DNA from: Ktedonobacter racemifer DSM 44963
GTDB taxonomy: Bacteria; Chloroflexota; Ktedonobacteria; Ktedonobacterales; Ktedonobacteraceae
Direction: 5' to 3'
Length of the DNA stretch: 64,000 nt
NCBI RefSeq assembly: GCF_000178855.1
Contig: NZ_ADVG01000003.1
Location: forward strand, 1,736,001 to 1,800,000
Positions within the stretch are counted from its first letter, which is position 1, and every line of letters starts with the position of its first letter. The position numbers were made by a program, and so were the translations under genes. Under the pieces are notes generated by a model. It was given only the letters and a program-made list of their open reading frames with translations, had not been told where the DNA came from and did not search any database. Shown in pieces: positions 1 through 7,675 of this stretch.

Positions 1-30
1 TGTTCGCGTTTCTTGTAGTGTTTTCGTCAT
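1..30 (-). CDS. start of a gene that leaves the left edge
   Basis: Reading leftwards from position 30 there is an ATG followed by nine codons (MTKTLQETRT) open to the window edge. An AGAGGAG ribosome-binding site lies at about 38-44, eight bases upstream of the ATG, which is why I call a start. Too little is visible to name a product. The 224 bases to its right (45-268) presumably hold its promoter, and I see no other gene in them. Confidence 0.45.
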   Translation of the reverse strand, partial: MTKTLQETRT

Positions 31-268
31 AGGTTTTCTCCTCTAGGCGCTTACTCTCTCTTCTCCAGAGCCTTCAAGGCATGCTCTTTCACACAGATCA
101 TACCTGGATCATACTGTTTTTCCATAGATCGTTATCCATCGTTTGGCAGTCATTTTGATGAGACCGGTGAGCAGTGCAGATAATGATATGAGGTATTGAT
201 GGCAAAACGACTGCTAGACGACACGTAACGACCGTTTCTTCCAGGTAGAGAGCAGGTATGATCTTGAG

Positions 269-1444
269 TCAGTGACCCCATCGCTGAAGCGAGGGGCTTG
301 CGTCTGGACTCCACCGCAACTCGGCATACCTTGAGAGGCGTGCCGCTTTGGCTTCGCTGTCCGACGTATCAGGGGCTACCGACAACAGCCCCGTTCTGGC
401 CCAGTCTTGCCAAACCAGAAGCGTTCGCAGCACCAGATTCCTCGCTCCCACCAGATCCGCATGGAGCGTGTAGTGGCAGTTCTGACAGACAAAGACGAGG
501 CCCTTGCCTGGCCGATTGGCCCGCGCGGTGTGCCCGCACCTGGGGCAAGCCTGGCTGCTGTAATCGGCATCGACTTTGGTGGCCACTGAGCCGGCGAGCA
601 TCGCCTTGTAGGCAATCATGGCCTGCAGTTGGGCAAAGGACCATTGGGAGCGCCGCCGGTTTTCCCTGCGCTGCTTGGGGGAGACCAGCTCGCTGCTTTT
701 GCCTTGCTTTGTGCGCCGGTGCCTCTTTGGCTTGGTGCGCTCTCGAATGTTTGTTAGCTCTTCCAGCCCGATGAGGGACGCGGGGTGCCTGTGGATGATG
801 CGCTTGGAAATGCAGTGGTTGGTCTCAGCTTTCAACCGTCTCTCTCGCTGCTCAATCGCACGCACTTTGCGCATTGCGCCGCGAGTGCCTTTCTGCTGAA
901 GTCGTTTTCTCAGGCGGGTGTAGTGGTCAGCTTGGGCAACCGCCTCTTTGCCCAAAAAGAAGAGAGGATCACCCGAGCCAGTAGTGGTCGAGGTCACCGC
1001 CAGGTACCGCCGTCCGACGTCCACCCCAACCACTTGGGGGAGGTCGCCTGGCTCGGGGTCGGGCAGTTCCAGGGAGAGCGCCACCAGCAAGTAGAAGCGC
1101 TTTTTCCGCTGGTCATACCACAACTGCGCCGTACCGATGGAGGTTCCCTGCTCGATGAGGGCCACATGGCGCTCGTAGCCGCTGTAGGGAAGGATCAGCC
1201 GACCGGAGAGGGTCAGGACCGAAACGCGCTGCTCGGTTTTGAAGCCGTAGTCCCGGCCCTGCTGATAGGTCACGGTGGGAGAGAGATAGCGGGGCGGCTG
1301 GTCGAGTCCTTTGTAGCGTTTCTTGGTCACCCCGGCCTTGCGGCTGGCGGCATGCTTTTTGTATTTGGTCCACAAGCCCTTGTAGGTCGCTCCTACCTGG
1401 CGAGGGACAGAACAGGCCATCTGCGCCGGCAAGGCGTAGAGCAC
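269..1444 (-). pseudogene. tnpB: TnpB (IS200/IS605 family), 5'-truncated
   Basis: This encodes about 390 residues of a TnpB RNA-guided nuclease. The RuvC-like parts are visible in order: VGVDVGRR (first catalytic Asp), GLEELTN (Glu), a four-cysteine zinc ribbon CPRCG...CQNCH, and LHADLVGARN (last Asp). The usual N-terminal 55-60 residues are missing: the first in-frame start is a GTG at 1444, and the protein begins at the LPAQ region that normally follows the N-terminal domain. The open frame continues upstream to about 1560 into sequence that looks like the right end of another IS605 element (ADAPVFKRGEE), so I infer a deletion that joined two elements. No tnpA is nearby. Confidence 0.8.
276..296 (-). 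other. right-end hairpin of the truncated tnpB element
   Basis: The sequence CCCC-A-TCGC-TGAA-GCGA-GGGG folds into a short stem-loop and overlaps the last codons of the tnpB gene. In this family the 3' end of the gene and the right end serve as the omega-RNA scaffold, so this is the likely scaffold 3' end. Confidence 0.5.
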
Positions 1445-1825
1445 CCGAAGCTCTTGATAGGTGCCCTCCTGTTGCGGGGCAGCGAACCGGAAAGGCTCCC
1501 CCTCCGTTGCCCCACTCCGACAAGGAACGCCTGCTTCCTCCCCGCGTTTGAAAACGGGGGCATCCGCAGGCGATGTCCGGTGAAGGGAGGGATATGCCGA
1601 CTAGCCATCAATCGGCATATCCCTGGCACTTGAATCTCCTATGAGCACCTCAAGGATACGTCGAGAAACATCCCTTCCTGGGGAGAAGAGGAAGCTAATA
1701 CCCAGCAGGGCAGTGTTCTCTATACTGTTTTTTTGCAGTGATGGTCTGGATAATGGGATTCTGGAAAGCAAAATGAAGCAATGCATAGCAGTATCTACTA
1801 CGTTCTGAGCAGCGAGGGAAGGAAT
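1445..1825. other. intergenic region with IS605-type end hairpin and inverted repeat
   Basis: This 380-base stretch has no complete gene. It contains a second IS605-like end hairpin at 1540-1560 (CCCCGCG/CGGGGG type) and a perfect 12-bp inverted repeat at 1589-1600 and 1612-1623 (GGGATATGCCGA) with an 11-base loop. The rest precedes the sigma factor gene and should contain its promoter. Confidence 0.5.
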
Positions 1826-2452
1826 ATGTCTAGTCTGGGTAGTAGGCAACACCAGGCCTTGATGCCCTCATCGCTCGATATGCCAGACGCGGTCCTGGCA
1901 CAACAAGCCCTGGCGGGAAATCAACTGGCTTTTGAAGCCATGGTCCAGCGGTACCAGAAACCGCTCTTCAATTTTATCTACAAGCAGCTCGGTGACTATG
2001 ATCAGGCGTGCGATGTGTTGCAACATGTCTTGTTGCGCTTCGCAACGTTCCTGCCTCTCCTGGAACGCAATCGCTCCTTCAAGTCCTGGCTCTTTCGAGT
2101 CGCGCGAAATTGTTGTGTTGATGAACTGCGACGGAGAAGCAGGCATGCGCTTCCATTCTCACAGGTGGAGGTCTATGAGGATGTGCTCGAGGAACAGTCA
2201 ATCTTGCTTGAGATCCCCGATCAGCGTCCTTCTCCTGAAGAAATGGCGGAAAGGCGGGAGACCCAGTTGCTCTTACAAGAGGCGATTGGCTCCCTTCCTC
2301 CCACGTTTCGTGCTATTGTCTGGCTGCGTTATGCCTATCAGCCATCGTTCGCTGAGATTGGCAAAGTGCTCAATATGCCAGCGGTCACTGTGAGTACCTA
2401 CTTTCGACGGGCGAAGGTACTCCTACGCCAGCGACTCGAAACGCAAGTATAA
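1826..2452 (+). CDS. ECF-type RNA polymerase sigma factor
   Basis: A 208-residue sigma-70 family protein that would direct RNA polymerase to a small regulon. The N-terminal sigma2 region is seen in the stretch QRYQKPLFNFIYKQLGD...SWLFRVARNCCVDELRRR, and sigma4 in the stretch IGSLPPTFRAIVWLRYAY...FAEIGKVLNMPAVTVSTYFRRAK, separated by a short linker as usual for ECF factors. I chose the ATG at 1826 because AGGGAAGGA lies just upstream; an in-frame ATG at 1781 has no good ribosome-binding site. No anti-sigma gene is adjacent. A 10-bp stem at 2521-2543 follows. Confidence 0.88.
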   Translation: MSSLGSRQHQALMPSSLDMPDAVLAQQALAGNQLAFEAMVQRYQKPLFNFIYKQLGDYDQACDVLQHVLLRFATFLPLLERNRSFKSWLFRVARNCCVDELRRRSRHALPFSQVEVYEDVLEEQSILLEIPDQRPSPEEMAERRETQLLLQEAIGSLPPTFRAIVWLRYAYQPSFAEIGKVLNMPAVTVSTYFRRAKVLLRQRLETQV

Positions 2453-2520
2453 CGCTATTGCATTTTTTACATTACTACACCATCTACGACTGTCATAAAA
2501 ACGACGCCTAAACGATACAT

Positions 2521-2543
2521 AACGACCTTTGAAAAAGGTCGTT
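2521..2543 (+). terminator. stem-loop after sigma factor gene
   Basis: AACGACCTTT and AAAGGTCGTT form a perfect 10-bp stem with a 3-base loop, 68 bases after the sigma factor stop. There is no U-run, so termination is only inferred. Confidence 0.4.
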
Positions 2544-2611
2544 CCAAGGGTATACTCTTTATTGAAGAGATATCGTGTGCTAATACAGGTAACGAGAAGG
2601 AGCATCTATCT

Positions 2612-3502
2612 ATGGAAAAATGGCCTGCATTACCGTTCGATGACTGGAGAGATACCTGCGAGACGTTGCATCTATGGACACAGATCGTTGGCAAAGTCCG
2701 GTTGGCGTTGAGTCCTCACATCAATCACTGGTGGCACATCCCTCTTTATGTCACAGCACGTGGTTTAACAACCGCTTCCACACCTTATGAAGAAGGTCTC
2801 TTCGAAATCCAGTTTGATTTTATCGATCACCAGTTGCTCATACTGACGAGTGAGGGGGCGACAGCGACGATCCCGCTCTCCCCGCGCTCGGTAGCTACAT
2901 TTTACCGGGAGGTCATGACCTCGCTGCATGATCTTGGGATAGATGTGGAGATCAATACCCTTCCCAATGAGATCAAGAACCCTATCCGTTTTGAGGAGGA
3001 CGAGGTGCATGCCTCGTATGACCCTCTCTATGTTGAGCGCTTCTGGCATCTGCTCGTTGAGACCGACAAGGTCTTAAAGCGCTATCGCTCCCAATTTCTT
3101 GGCAAAAGTAGCCTCATTCATTTCTTCTGGGGAAGCTTTGACCTGGCGCTGACCTTTTTCTCGGGGCGGCGTGCTCCAGAGCGGGAGGGAGCTGATCCTA
3201 TTACGCGCGAGGCGTATTCGCACGAGGTCATCAGTTGTGGCTTCTGGCCTGGGAATGCAAGTTTTCCCCATCCAGCATTCTATTCCTACACAGCCCCAGT
3301 ACCATCCGGATTGGAGAGAGCATCTATTCGTCCAGAAGTGGCATTTTATAGCCAGGAGATGGGAGAATTCTTTTTGCGGTACGAGGATATACGCACAACG
3401 GACACACCCGCCCAGATGATGCTAGATTTTTTCCAATCGACCTACGAGGCTGGAGCAAACCTGGCACGTTGGGATCGCGCAACCCTGGAAAGAGGAAGCT
3501 GA
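2612..3502 (+). CDS. DUF5996 family protein
   Basis: A 296-residue soluble protein that I recognise as DUF5996. Typical features are the start WPALPFDDWRDTCETLHLWTQ, the WHIPLYVTARGL stretch and the C-terminal SCGFWPGN...FYSYTAP segment. The molecular function of the family is unknown. AACGAGAAGGAG precedes the ATG. It is followed after about 95 bases by the quinone reductase gene in the same direction, so it may be co-transcribed with the detoxification genes, but the gap leaves room for a separate promoter. Confidence 0.8.
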   Translation: MEKWPALPFDDWRDTCETLHLWTQIVGKVRLALSPHINHWWHIPLYVTARGLTTASTPYEEGLFEIQFDFIDHQLLILTSEGATATIPLSPRSVATFYREVMTSLHDLGIDVEINTLPNEIKNPIRFEEDEVHASYDPLYVERFWHLLVETDKVLKRYRSQFLGKSSLIHFFWGSFDLALTFFSGRRAPEREGADPITREAYSHEVISCGFWPGNASFPHPAFYSYTAPVPSGLERASIRPEVAFYSQEMGEFFLRYEDIRTTDTPAQMMLDFFQSTYEAGANLARWDRATLERGS

Positions 3503-3597
3503 AACCCATCTCAGTTCAACGATGGGATGAACACATCAAGCAAACTACCAACACAACATACTCTTCCATTTCACAGACAACAAGGAGGAAAACATCT

Positions 3598-4224
3598 ATG
3601 TCAACAGAGGTCAAGGTCGCGATCATCTACTATAGTGCGACCGGGTCAACCTACCAGCTGGCTCTGGCTGTGGAAGAAGGCGCAAAAGGCGCAGGTGCCC
3701 ATACGCGGTTACGGGAAGTCGAGGAACTGGCTCCGAAAGAGGCGATTGCCACCAACCAGGGTTGGGCTGCACATCGGAAAATGACGCAGCATATCGCGAT
3801 GGCAACGCTTGCAGATCTCGAATGGGCTGATGCCATCATCTTTGGCACGCCAACCCGTTTCGGTCTGCCTGCCGCTCAGTTGAAACAGTTCATTGATCGC
3901 ACAGGCAAGCTCTGGTCACAGGGCAAACTCGCCAATAAGATTGCGTCGAGCTTTAGTAGTTCTGGGACCGCGCATGGTGGACAAGAAACAACCATTACCG
4001 CTTTGAATAATGTCTTCTACCACTGGGGCGCGATTATCGTTCCTCCTGGCTATCTTGATCCTATACAATTCCAGGTTGGCAATCCCTATGGAGTCTCCTA
4101 CACATCGAACAATGGCTCGGTCCCACCTGATGAGAGCGCACTCGCGGCCGCGAGATTTCAGGGGCAACGCGTGACCGAAGTCGCTGCGCGTTTTGTTAGT
4201 GGACGAGCTCCAGTTGCGCCCTAA
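3598..4224 (+). CDS. wrbA: NAD(P)H:quinone oxidoreductase, WrbA type
   Basis: A 208-residue flavodoxin-fold enzyme expected to reduce quinones by two electrons with NAD(P)H and FMN. The FMN phosphate-binding loop is YYSATGSTYQLA near the N-terminus, followed by FGTPTRFGLPAAQLKQFID, and the WrbA signature GTAHGGQETT with YHWGAIIVPPGY. Length matches the family (about 200). The ATG at 3598 is preceded by AAGGAGGA at the right spacing; the open frame starts earlier but that part is not WrbA-like. It is the first of five co-directional genes dealing with quinones, thiols and aromatic compounds. Confidence 0.92.
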   Translation: MSTEVKVAIIYYSATGSTYQLALAVEEGAKGAGAHTRLREVEELAPKEAIATNQGWAAHRKMTQHIAMATLADLEWADAIIFGTPTRFGLPAAQLKQFIDRTGKLWSQGKLANKIASSFSSSGTAHGGQETTITALNNVFYHWGAIIVPPGYLDPIQFQVGNPYGVSYTSNNGSVPPDESALAAARFQGQRVTEVAARFVSGRAPVAP

Positions 4225-4296
4225 TAGAAGAGAGGGCATCTATTGCTGATCAACGTGTGGAGCATCACTGAAAAATGAACTGGAGAAGGGAAGCAT

Positions 4297-4575
4297 ATGG
4301 CAAAGCAGTGTACACATTTGGATCAAATACAGGAAGTCACGCCAAGTGCCAATGGATGTGAGGAGTGTTTGAAAACGGGAGATACGTGGGTGCATCTGCG
4401 CCTCTGTCTTTCGTGCGGACATGTTGGCTGTTGTGATTCCTCAAAAAACAAACATGCCACCAGGCATTTTCACACGACACAACATCCACTCATTGCGTCG
4501 CTCGAACCGGGAGAAAATTGGGGGTGGTGTTATGTCGATGAGGTGGCTTTCGAATTCGCAGATAACGAAGAATGA
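4297..4575 (+). CDS. UBP-type zinc-finger protein
   Basis: A 92-residue protein that is a free-standing UBP-type (ZnF-UBP/BUZ) zinc finger: C5...H7, CEEC, CLSCGHVGCCDSS, then HATRHFHTTQHPLIASL and a C-terminal WGWCYVDE. In eukaryotes this fold binds ubiquitin C-termini; in bacteria such stand-alone domains are common but without proven function. A TGGAGAAGGG site precedes the ATG. Its stop overlaps the region of the next gene's upstream sequence, so it is very probably in one operon with the DsbA-fold protein and may sense or buffer zinc or electrophiles, which is inference. Confidence 0.85.
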   Translation: MAKQCTHLDQIQEVTPSANGCEECLKTGDTWVHLRLCLSCGHVGCCDSSKNKHATRHFHTTQHPLIASLEPGENWGWCYVDEVAFEFADNEE

Positions 4576-4592
4576 TCAGAGGAGAACAATCC

Positions 4593-5201
4593 ATGCAATA
4601 TAAAGCCCTTCTTGTGGTTCCTGTAAGTGAGCAAGACCACCGTCAGGGATCTGCTGATGCCCCTGTAATGTTGGTGCAGTATGGCGATTACGAATGTCCC
4701 TACACTCGTCGGTCAACAACAGTTGTGAGAGCACTTCAACAACAACTTGGGACGCAGATGCGCTTTGTGTTCCGAAATTTCCCCCTGACTGAAATTCATC
4801 CGCATGCATTGCATAGCGCAGAAGCAGCGGAAGCGGCGGCTGCCCAGGGGAAGTTTTGGGAGATGCACGATTATATCTTCCACCATCAGCATACGTTAGA
4901 AGACGCTGACTTGAGGCGTTTTGCGGAGGCGCTTGACCTGGACGTAGGGCAGTTTGAGTACGATATGGCACATCATCAGCATCTTCGCCGTATTGAGGCA
5001 GACGTGGAGGGCGGCATTCAAAGCGGAGTTCAAGGAACGCCAACGTTTTATATCAATGGAGTCCGTCACGATGGGTCATGGGAGCAAGCGGCCCTATTTG
5101 CCGCCATTCAACAGGCACTGCTGGCTCCTTACAGCAATGTCAAAGCAGAAAAGAAGCAACATCATGAAGAGCGGAGCTCTCACTTACCTGATATCAGGTA
5201 G
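4593..5201 (+). CDS. DsbA-family thioredoxin-fold protein with monothiol CPYT motif
   Basis: A 202-residue DsbA/Thioredoxin_4 protein: VQYGDYECPYTRRS near residue 27-40, FRNFPLTEIHPHA, the helical insert, and the cis-proline segment GTPTFYINGVRHDGSW. The active site reads C-P-Y-T, not C-P-Y-C, so the resolving cysteine is missing and classic disulfide exchange is unlikely; a glutathione-S-transferase-like or monothiol role fits better. There is no signal peptide, so it is cytoplasmic. I chose the ATG at 4593 (AGAGGAG 8 bases upstream) rather than the in-frame ATG at 4572 that overlaps the previous stop. Confidence 0.85.
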   Translation: MQYKALLVVPVSEQDHRQGSADAPVMLVQYGDYECPYTRRSTTVVRALQQQLGTQMRFVFRNFPLTEIHPHALHSAEAAEAAAAQGKFWEMHDYIFHHQHTLEDADLRRFAEALDLDVGQFEYDMAHHQHLRRIEADVEGGIQSGVQGTPTFYINGVRHDGSWEQAALFAAIQQALLAPYSNVKAEKKQHHEERSSHLPDIR

Positions 5202-5222
5202 CAGAGTACCTAGGAGGAACAT

Positions 5223-6188
5223 ATGGAACACAACGTTCTCACGGGTTTTCATCATCTCACAGCTATTGTAGGAGATCCCCAGGCGAATGTGGATTTTTAT
5301 ACCCAAGTGCTGGGACAACGCCTGGTCAAGCAAACGGTGAATTTTGACGATCCGGGTACCTATCATCTCTACTATGGAGACGAAATGGGAACGCCTGGTA
5401 CGATTCTGACGTTCTTTCCCTGGCCGGGAGCGCCGCGAGGACGCAGAGGAACTGGCCAGATTGTGGACATTTCCCTGGCTATCCCGGCGGATGCGCTCGA
5501 CTATTGGAGCGACCGTTTATCTCACCATGGGGTGACGATCACGGGGCCGGTTGCTCGGTTCAAGGAGCAGGTGATCTCCTTCAACGATCCACACGGCCTC
5601 TCCCTGGAGTTGGTCGCCTCCCGCGAGGCGGATCTCCGCCGCGGCTGGGAACACGGGCCCGTTCCACAAGCGTATGCCATTCGAGGCTTCTCCAGTATTA
5701 CACTGGCAGAGACCCATCACGAGCCAACAGCCGCGATGCTCACTGAAGTGCTCGGTTTTCGCCCCTTGCAACAAGAAGGCAACCGCTTCAGATACGAAGT
5801 CGGCCCGGGCGCCCGCGTCGATGTGTTGGAGCTTTCCAATCAGCCACGCGGGAGAATAGCAGTGGGCACCGTGCATCACGTGGCCTGGCGCACCGAGGAT
5901 GACGCCCATCAGCTCGCCTGGCGAGAGCATTTGTTAGACCAGGACAGCGATGTGACGCCCGTGCTGGACCGCCAGTACTTTCACTCGATCTACTTTCACG
6001 AACCGGGGGGCGTCCTTTTTGAAATCGCGACTGATCCTCCTGGCTTTGCCATCGATGAGCCGGTTGAGCAGCTCGGAACGCACCTCAAGCTTCCCCCCTG
6101 GCTAGAAGAGAGTCGCTCACGGATCGAGAAGGTATTGCCCCCACTGCATGTGCTAGAGGAGAATGCTGGCAGGAGCAATAACGAGTAA
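5223..6188 (+). CDS. ring-cleaving dioxygenase, VOC family (MhqO-like)
   Basis: A 321-residue protein with two tandem vicinal-oxygen-chelate modules. The metal ligands are visible as GFHHLTAIVGD (His near residue 10), VHHVAWRT (His near 220) and GGVLFEIATDPPGF (Glu near 270). This matches the MhqO/MhqA/MhqE family of putative extradiol dioxygenases induced by hydroquinones and catechols. AGGAGGAACAT lies in front of the ATG. Together with the following MhqD-like hydrolase it reproduces the pairing known from the Bacillus mhq genes, supporting a role in degrading quinol or catechol adducts. Confidence 0.87.
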   Translation: MEHNVLTGFHHLTAIVGDPQANVDFYTQVLGQRLVKQTVNFDDPGTYHLYYGDEMGTPGTILTFFPWPGAPRGRRGTGQIVDISLAIPADALDYWSDRLSHHGVTITGPVARFKEQVISFNDPHGLSLELVASREADLRRGWEHGPVPQAYAIRGFSSITLAETHHEPTAAMLTEVLGFRPLQQEGNRFRYEVGPGARVDVLELSNQPRGRIAVGTVHHVAWRTEDDAHQLAWREHLLDQDSDVTPVLDRQYFHSIYFHEPGGVLFEIATDPPGFAIDEPVEQLGTHLKLPPWLEESRSRIEKVLPPLHVLEENAGRSNNE

Positions 6189-6209
6189 TCAGGTGGAAGG
6201 AGATATCGA

Positions 6210-6869
6210 ATGGAACAGCTTCATCATTTGAATAACGTGACCGGGCCACACCAGGGACAGCCTGTCCTTGCTGCGGGTTTACCGCTTAAGCAGGCAAAAG
6301 CAGTTATGATCATGCTCCATGGACGTGGTGCCTCGGCAGAAGATATCCTGAGCCTGGCGAGCGAGCTACACCAGCCTGGTTTTACCTATCTTGCACCACA
6401 GGCTGCCGGTTATTCGTGGTATCCCAATAGTTTTCTTGCACCTCTTGCCAGCAATGAGCCCCATCTCACTTCCGCCCTGGCGGTTATTGCATCCCTCCTG
6501 GCTCAAGCAGTGGATGCAGGCATTGAACCCGAACGGACTATCCTCTTAGGTTTTTCGCAAGGTGCCTGTCTGGCCCTTGAGTTTGTGGCCCGTAATGCCA
6601 GGCGCTATGGCGGTGTGGCGGGCTTGAGCGGTGGCCTCATCGGACCGGATGGAACGCCGCGAAACTATCCTGGGTCGTTCGATGGGACACCCATGTTTCT
6701 CGGCTGTAGTGATAGGGATTTCCACATTCCCAAAGAGCGGGTTGAATATTCTGCTCAAGTGCTCCAACGGATGGGAGGACAGGTGACGGCACGCTTGTAT
6801 CCCAACATGGGCCATACCATCAACCAGGATGAGATCCACGTTGTGCAAGCCATGATGGCGGCACTGTGA
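6210..6869 (+). CDS. alpha/beta hydrolase, phospholipase/carboxylesterase family (MhqD-like)
   Basis: A 219-residue serine hydrolase. The oxyanion region LHGRGASAEDI, the nucleophile elbow GFSQGA (Ser near 112), the acid in GCSDRDFHIP and the histidine in NMGHTINQDEI form the catalytic triad. Length and layout match the small carboxylesterase family that includes MhqD. GGAAGGAG precedes the ATG and only 21 bases separate it from the dioxygenase, so the two are co-transcribed. It probably hydrolyses the ring-cleavage product or a thioester/ester adduct. Confidence 0.88.
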   Translation: MEQLHHLNNVTGPHQGQPVLAAGLPLKQAKAVMIMLHGRGASAEDILSLASELHQPGFTYLAPQAAGYSWYPNSFLAPLASNEPHLTSALAVIASLLAQAVDAGIEPERTILLGFSQGACLALEFVARNARRYGGVAGLSGGLIGPDGTPRNYPGSFDGTPMFLGCSDRDFHIPKERVEYSAQVLQRMGGQVTARLYPNMGHTINQDEIHVVQAMMAAL

Positions 6870-6893
6870 GCAAAGGAGAAGGGAAGCGACTTC

Positions 6894-7046
6894 ATGGAGA
6901 GCAAGAAAGCCGAGGGCAAATCCGAGAACCAGATTGGTGCGTCCTTGCACCTTGCTATCCGCAAGGGAACGCCGCAACAGCATCTTCGCCCCAATGCACC
7001 ATGCAAAATTGAGGTCAAGCATGCCAACTCCTATTATTGGTCTTGA
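6894..7046 (+). CDS. possible small protein downstream of the hydrolase
   Basis: A 50-codon open frame starting MESKKAEGKS follows the hydrolase by 24 bases and has AAAGGAGAAGGG upstream. It is lysine-rich at the N-terminus, has no membrane segment and matches nothing I know. It may be a real small gene or a remnant; the only support is its ribosome-binding site and position. Confidence 0.3.
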   Translation: MESKKAEGKSENQIGASLHLAIRKGTPQQHLRPNAPCKIEVKHANSYYWS

Positions 7047-7675
7047 CCCAGAAAAGTGGGGCAAGCTCACTTTCTTTTTCTCTCTCTCCGTTCGGCAAAT
7101 ACGGTATGCATGAAAATTATATCACTAGCGATGACCGAATCTAGTGTAGATACTAACGCTGGCCTTTTGAAAATCATCCAGAGGTAGTCCCCCCCAAGCC
7201 TTAGAATCTAGCGAAGTTTTTGGGGCTCTCCTGCAATTTATGTGAAGCACATGAGCTTATCAGGCGCGTGCGCTTTTTCAGAATGTATTTGTGGAGCAAC
7301 ACCAACGTTTGCATAATCATGTTATTGCGCAGCTTATCACGGAAAGTGCGGGAGAGCTGTATTCCGGTCCGTTACTGATACTGTTGCTTAATTCACTGTC
7401 TTGGCTCAATAAGGGTTCACAAGATTATGACGGGCAAAACATACGCTAAGCCCGCCGTAATCTTGCGATCCCGTGTTAAGGAGATCTGTACTAGTCATCA
7501 AAGAGGTTTCCACTAGACATCGCCGATCGGTTTTTATGCTCGATTGGTGGTGTCTGGAGATGGTTCTTCTCCCTGTTGGGGAACGCTTGTACAACTATCT
7601 CGTGGGGGATATAATCATGGCAGAGCCAATCGTTGGGAAACATACCCATATCTGTATCCGCGAAGAGAGAAAGAG
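7047..7675. other. 630-base region without a clear gene
   Basis: At 7377-7394 there is one half of a mobile-element end, GATACTGTTGCTTAATTC, which closely matches the terminal inverted repeat of the MITE at 14478. A 16-bp imperfect inverted repeat lies at 7420-7435 and 7450-7465 (CAAGATTA...TAATCTTG). The remainder precedes the LAL regulator gene and presumably holds its promoter. Confidence 0.5.

Noticed and set aside
785..1633. 282-codon plus-strand frame
   Set aside because: Antisense to the truncated tnpB; low-complexity composition.
7268..7450. Open frame containing FVEQHQRLHNHVIAQLITES
   Set aside because: No start codon with a ribosome-binding site; it may be a relic, but I cannot support a product.
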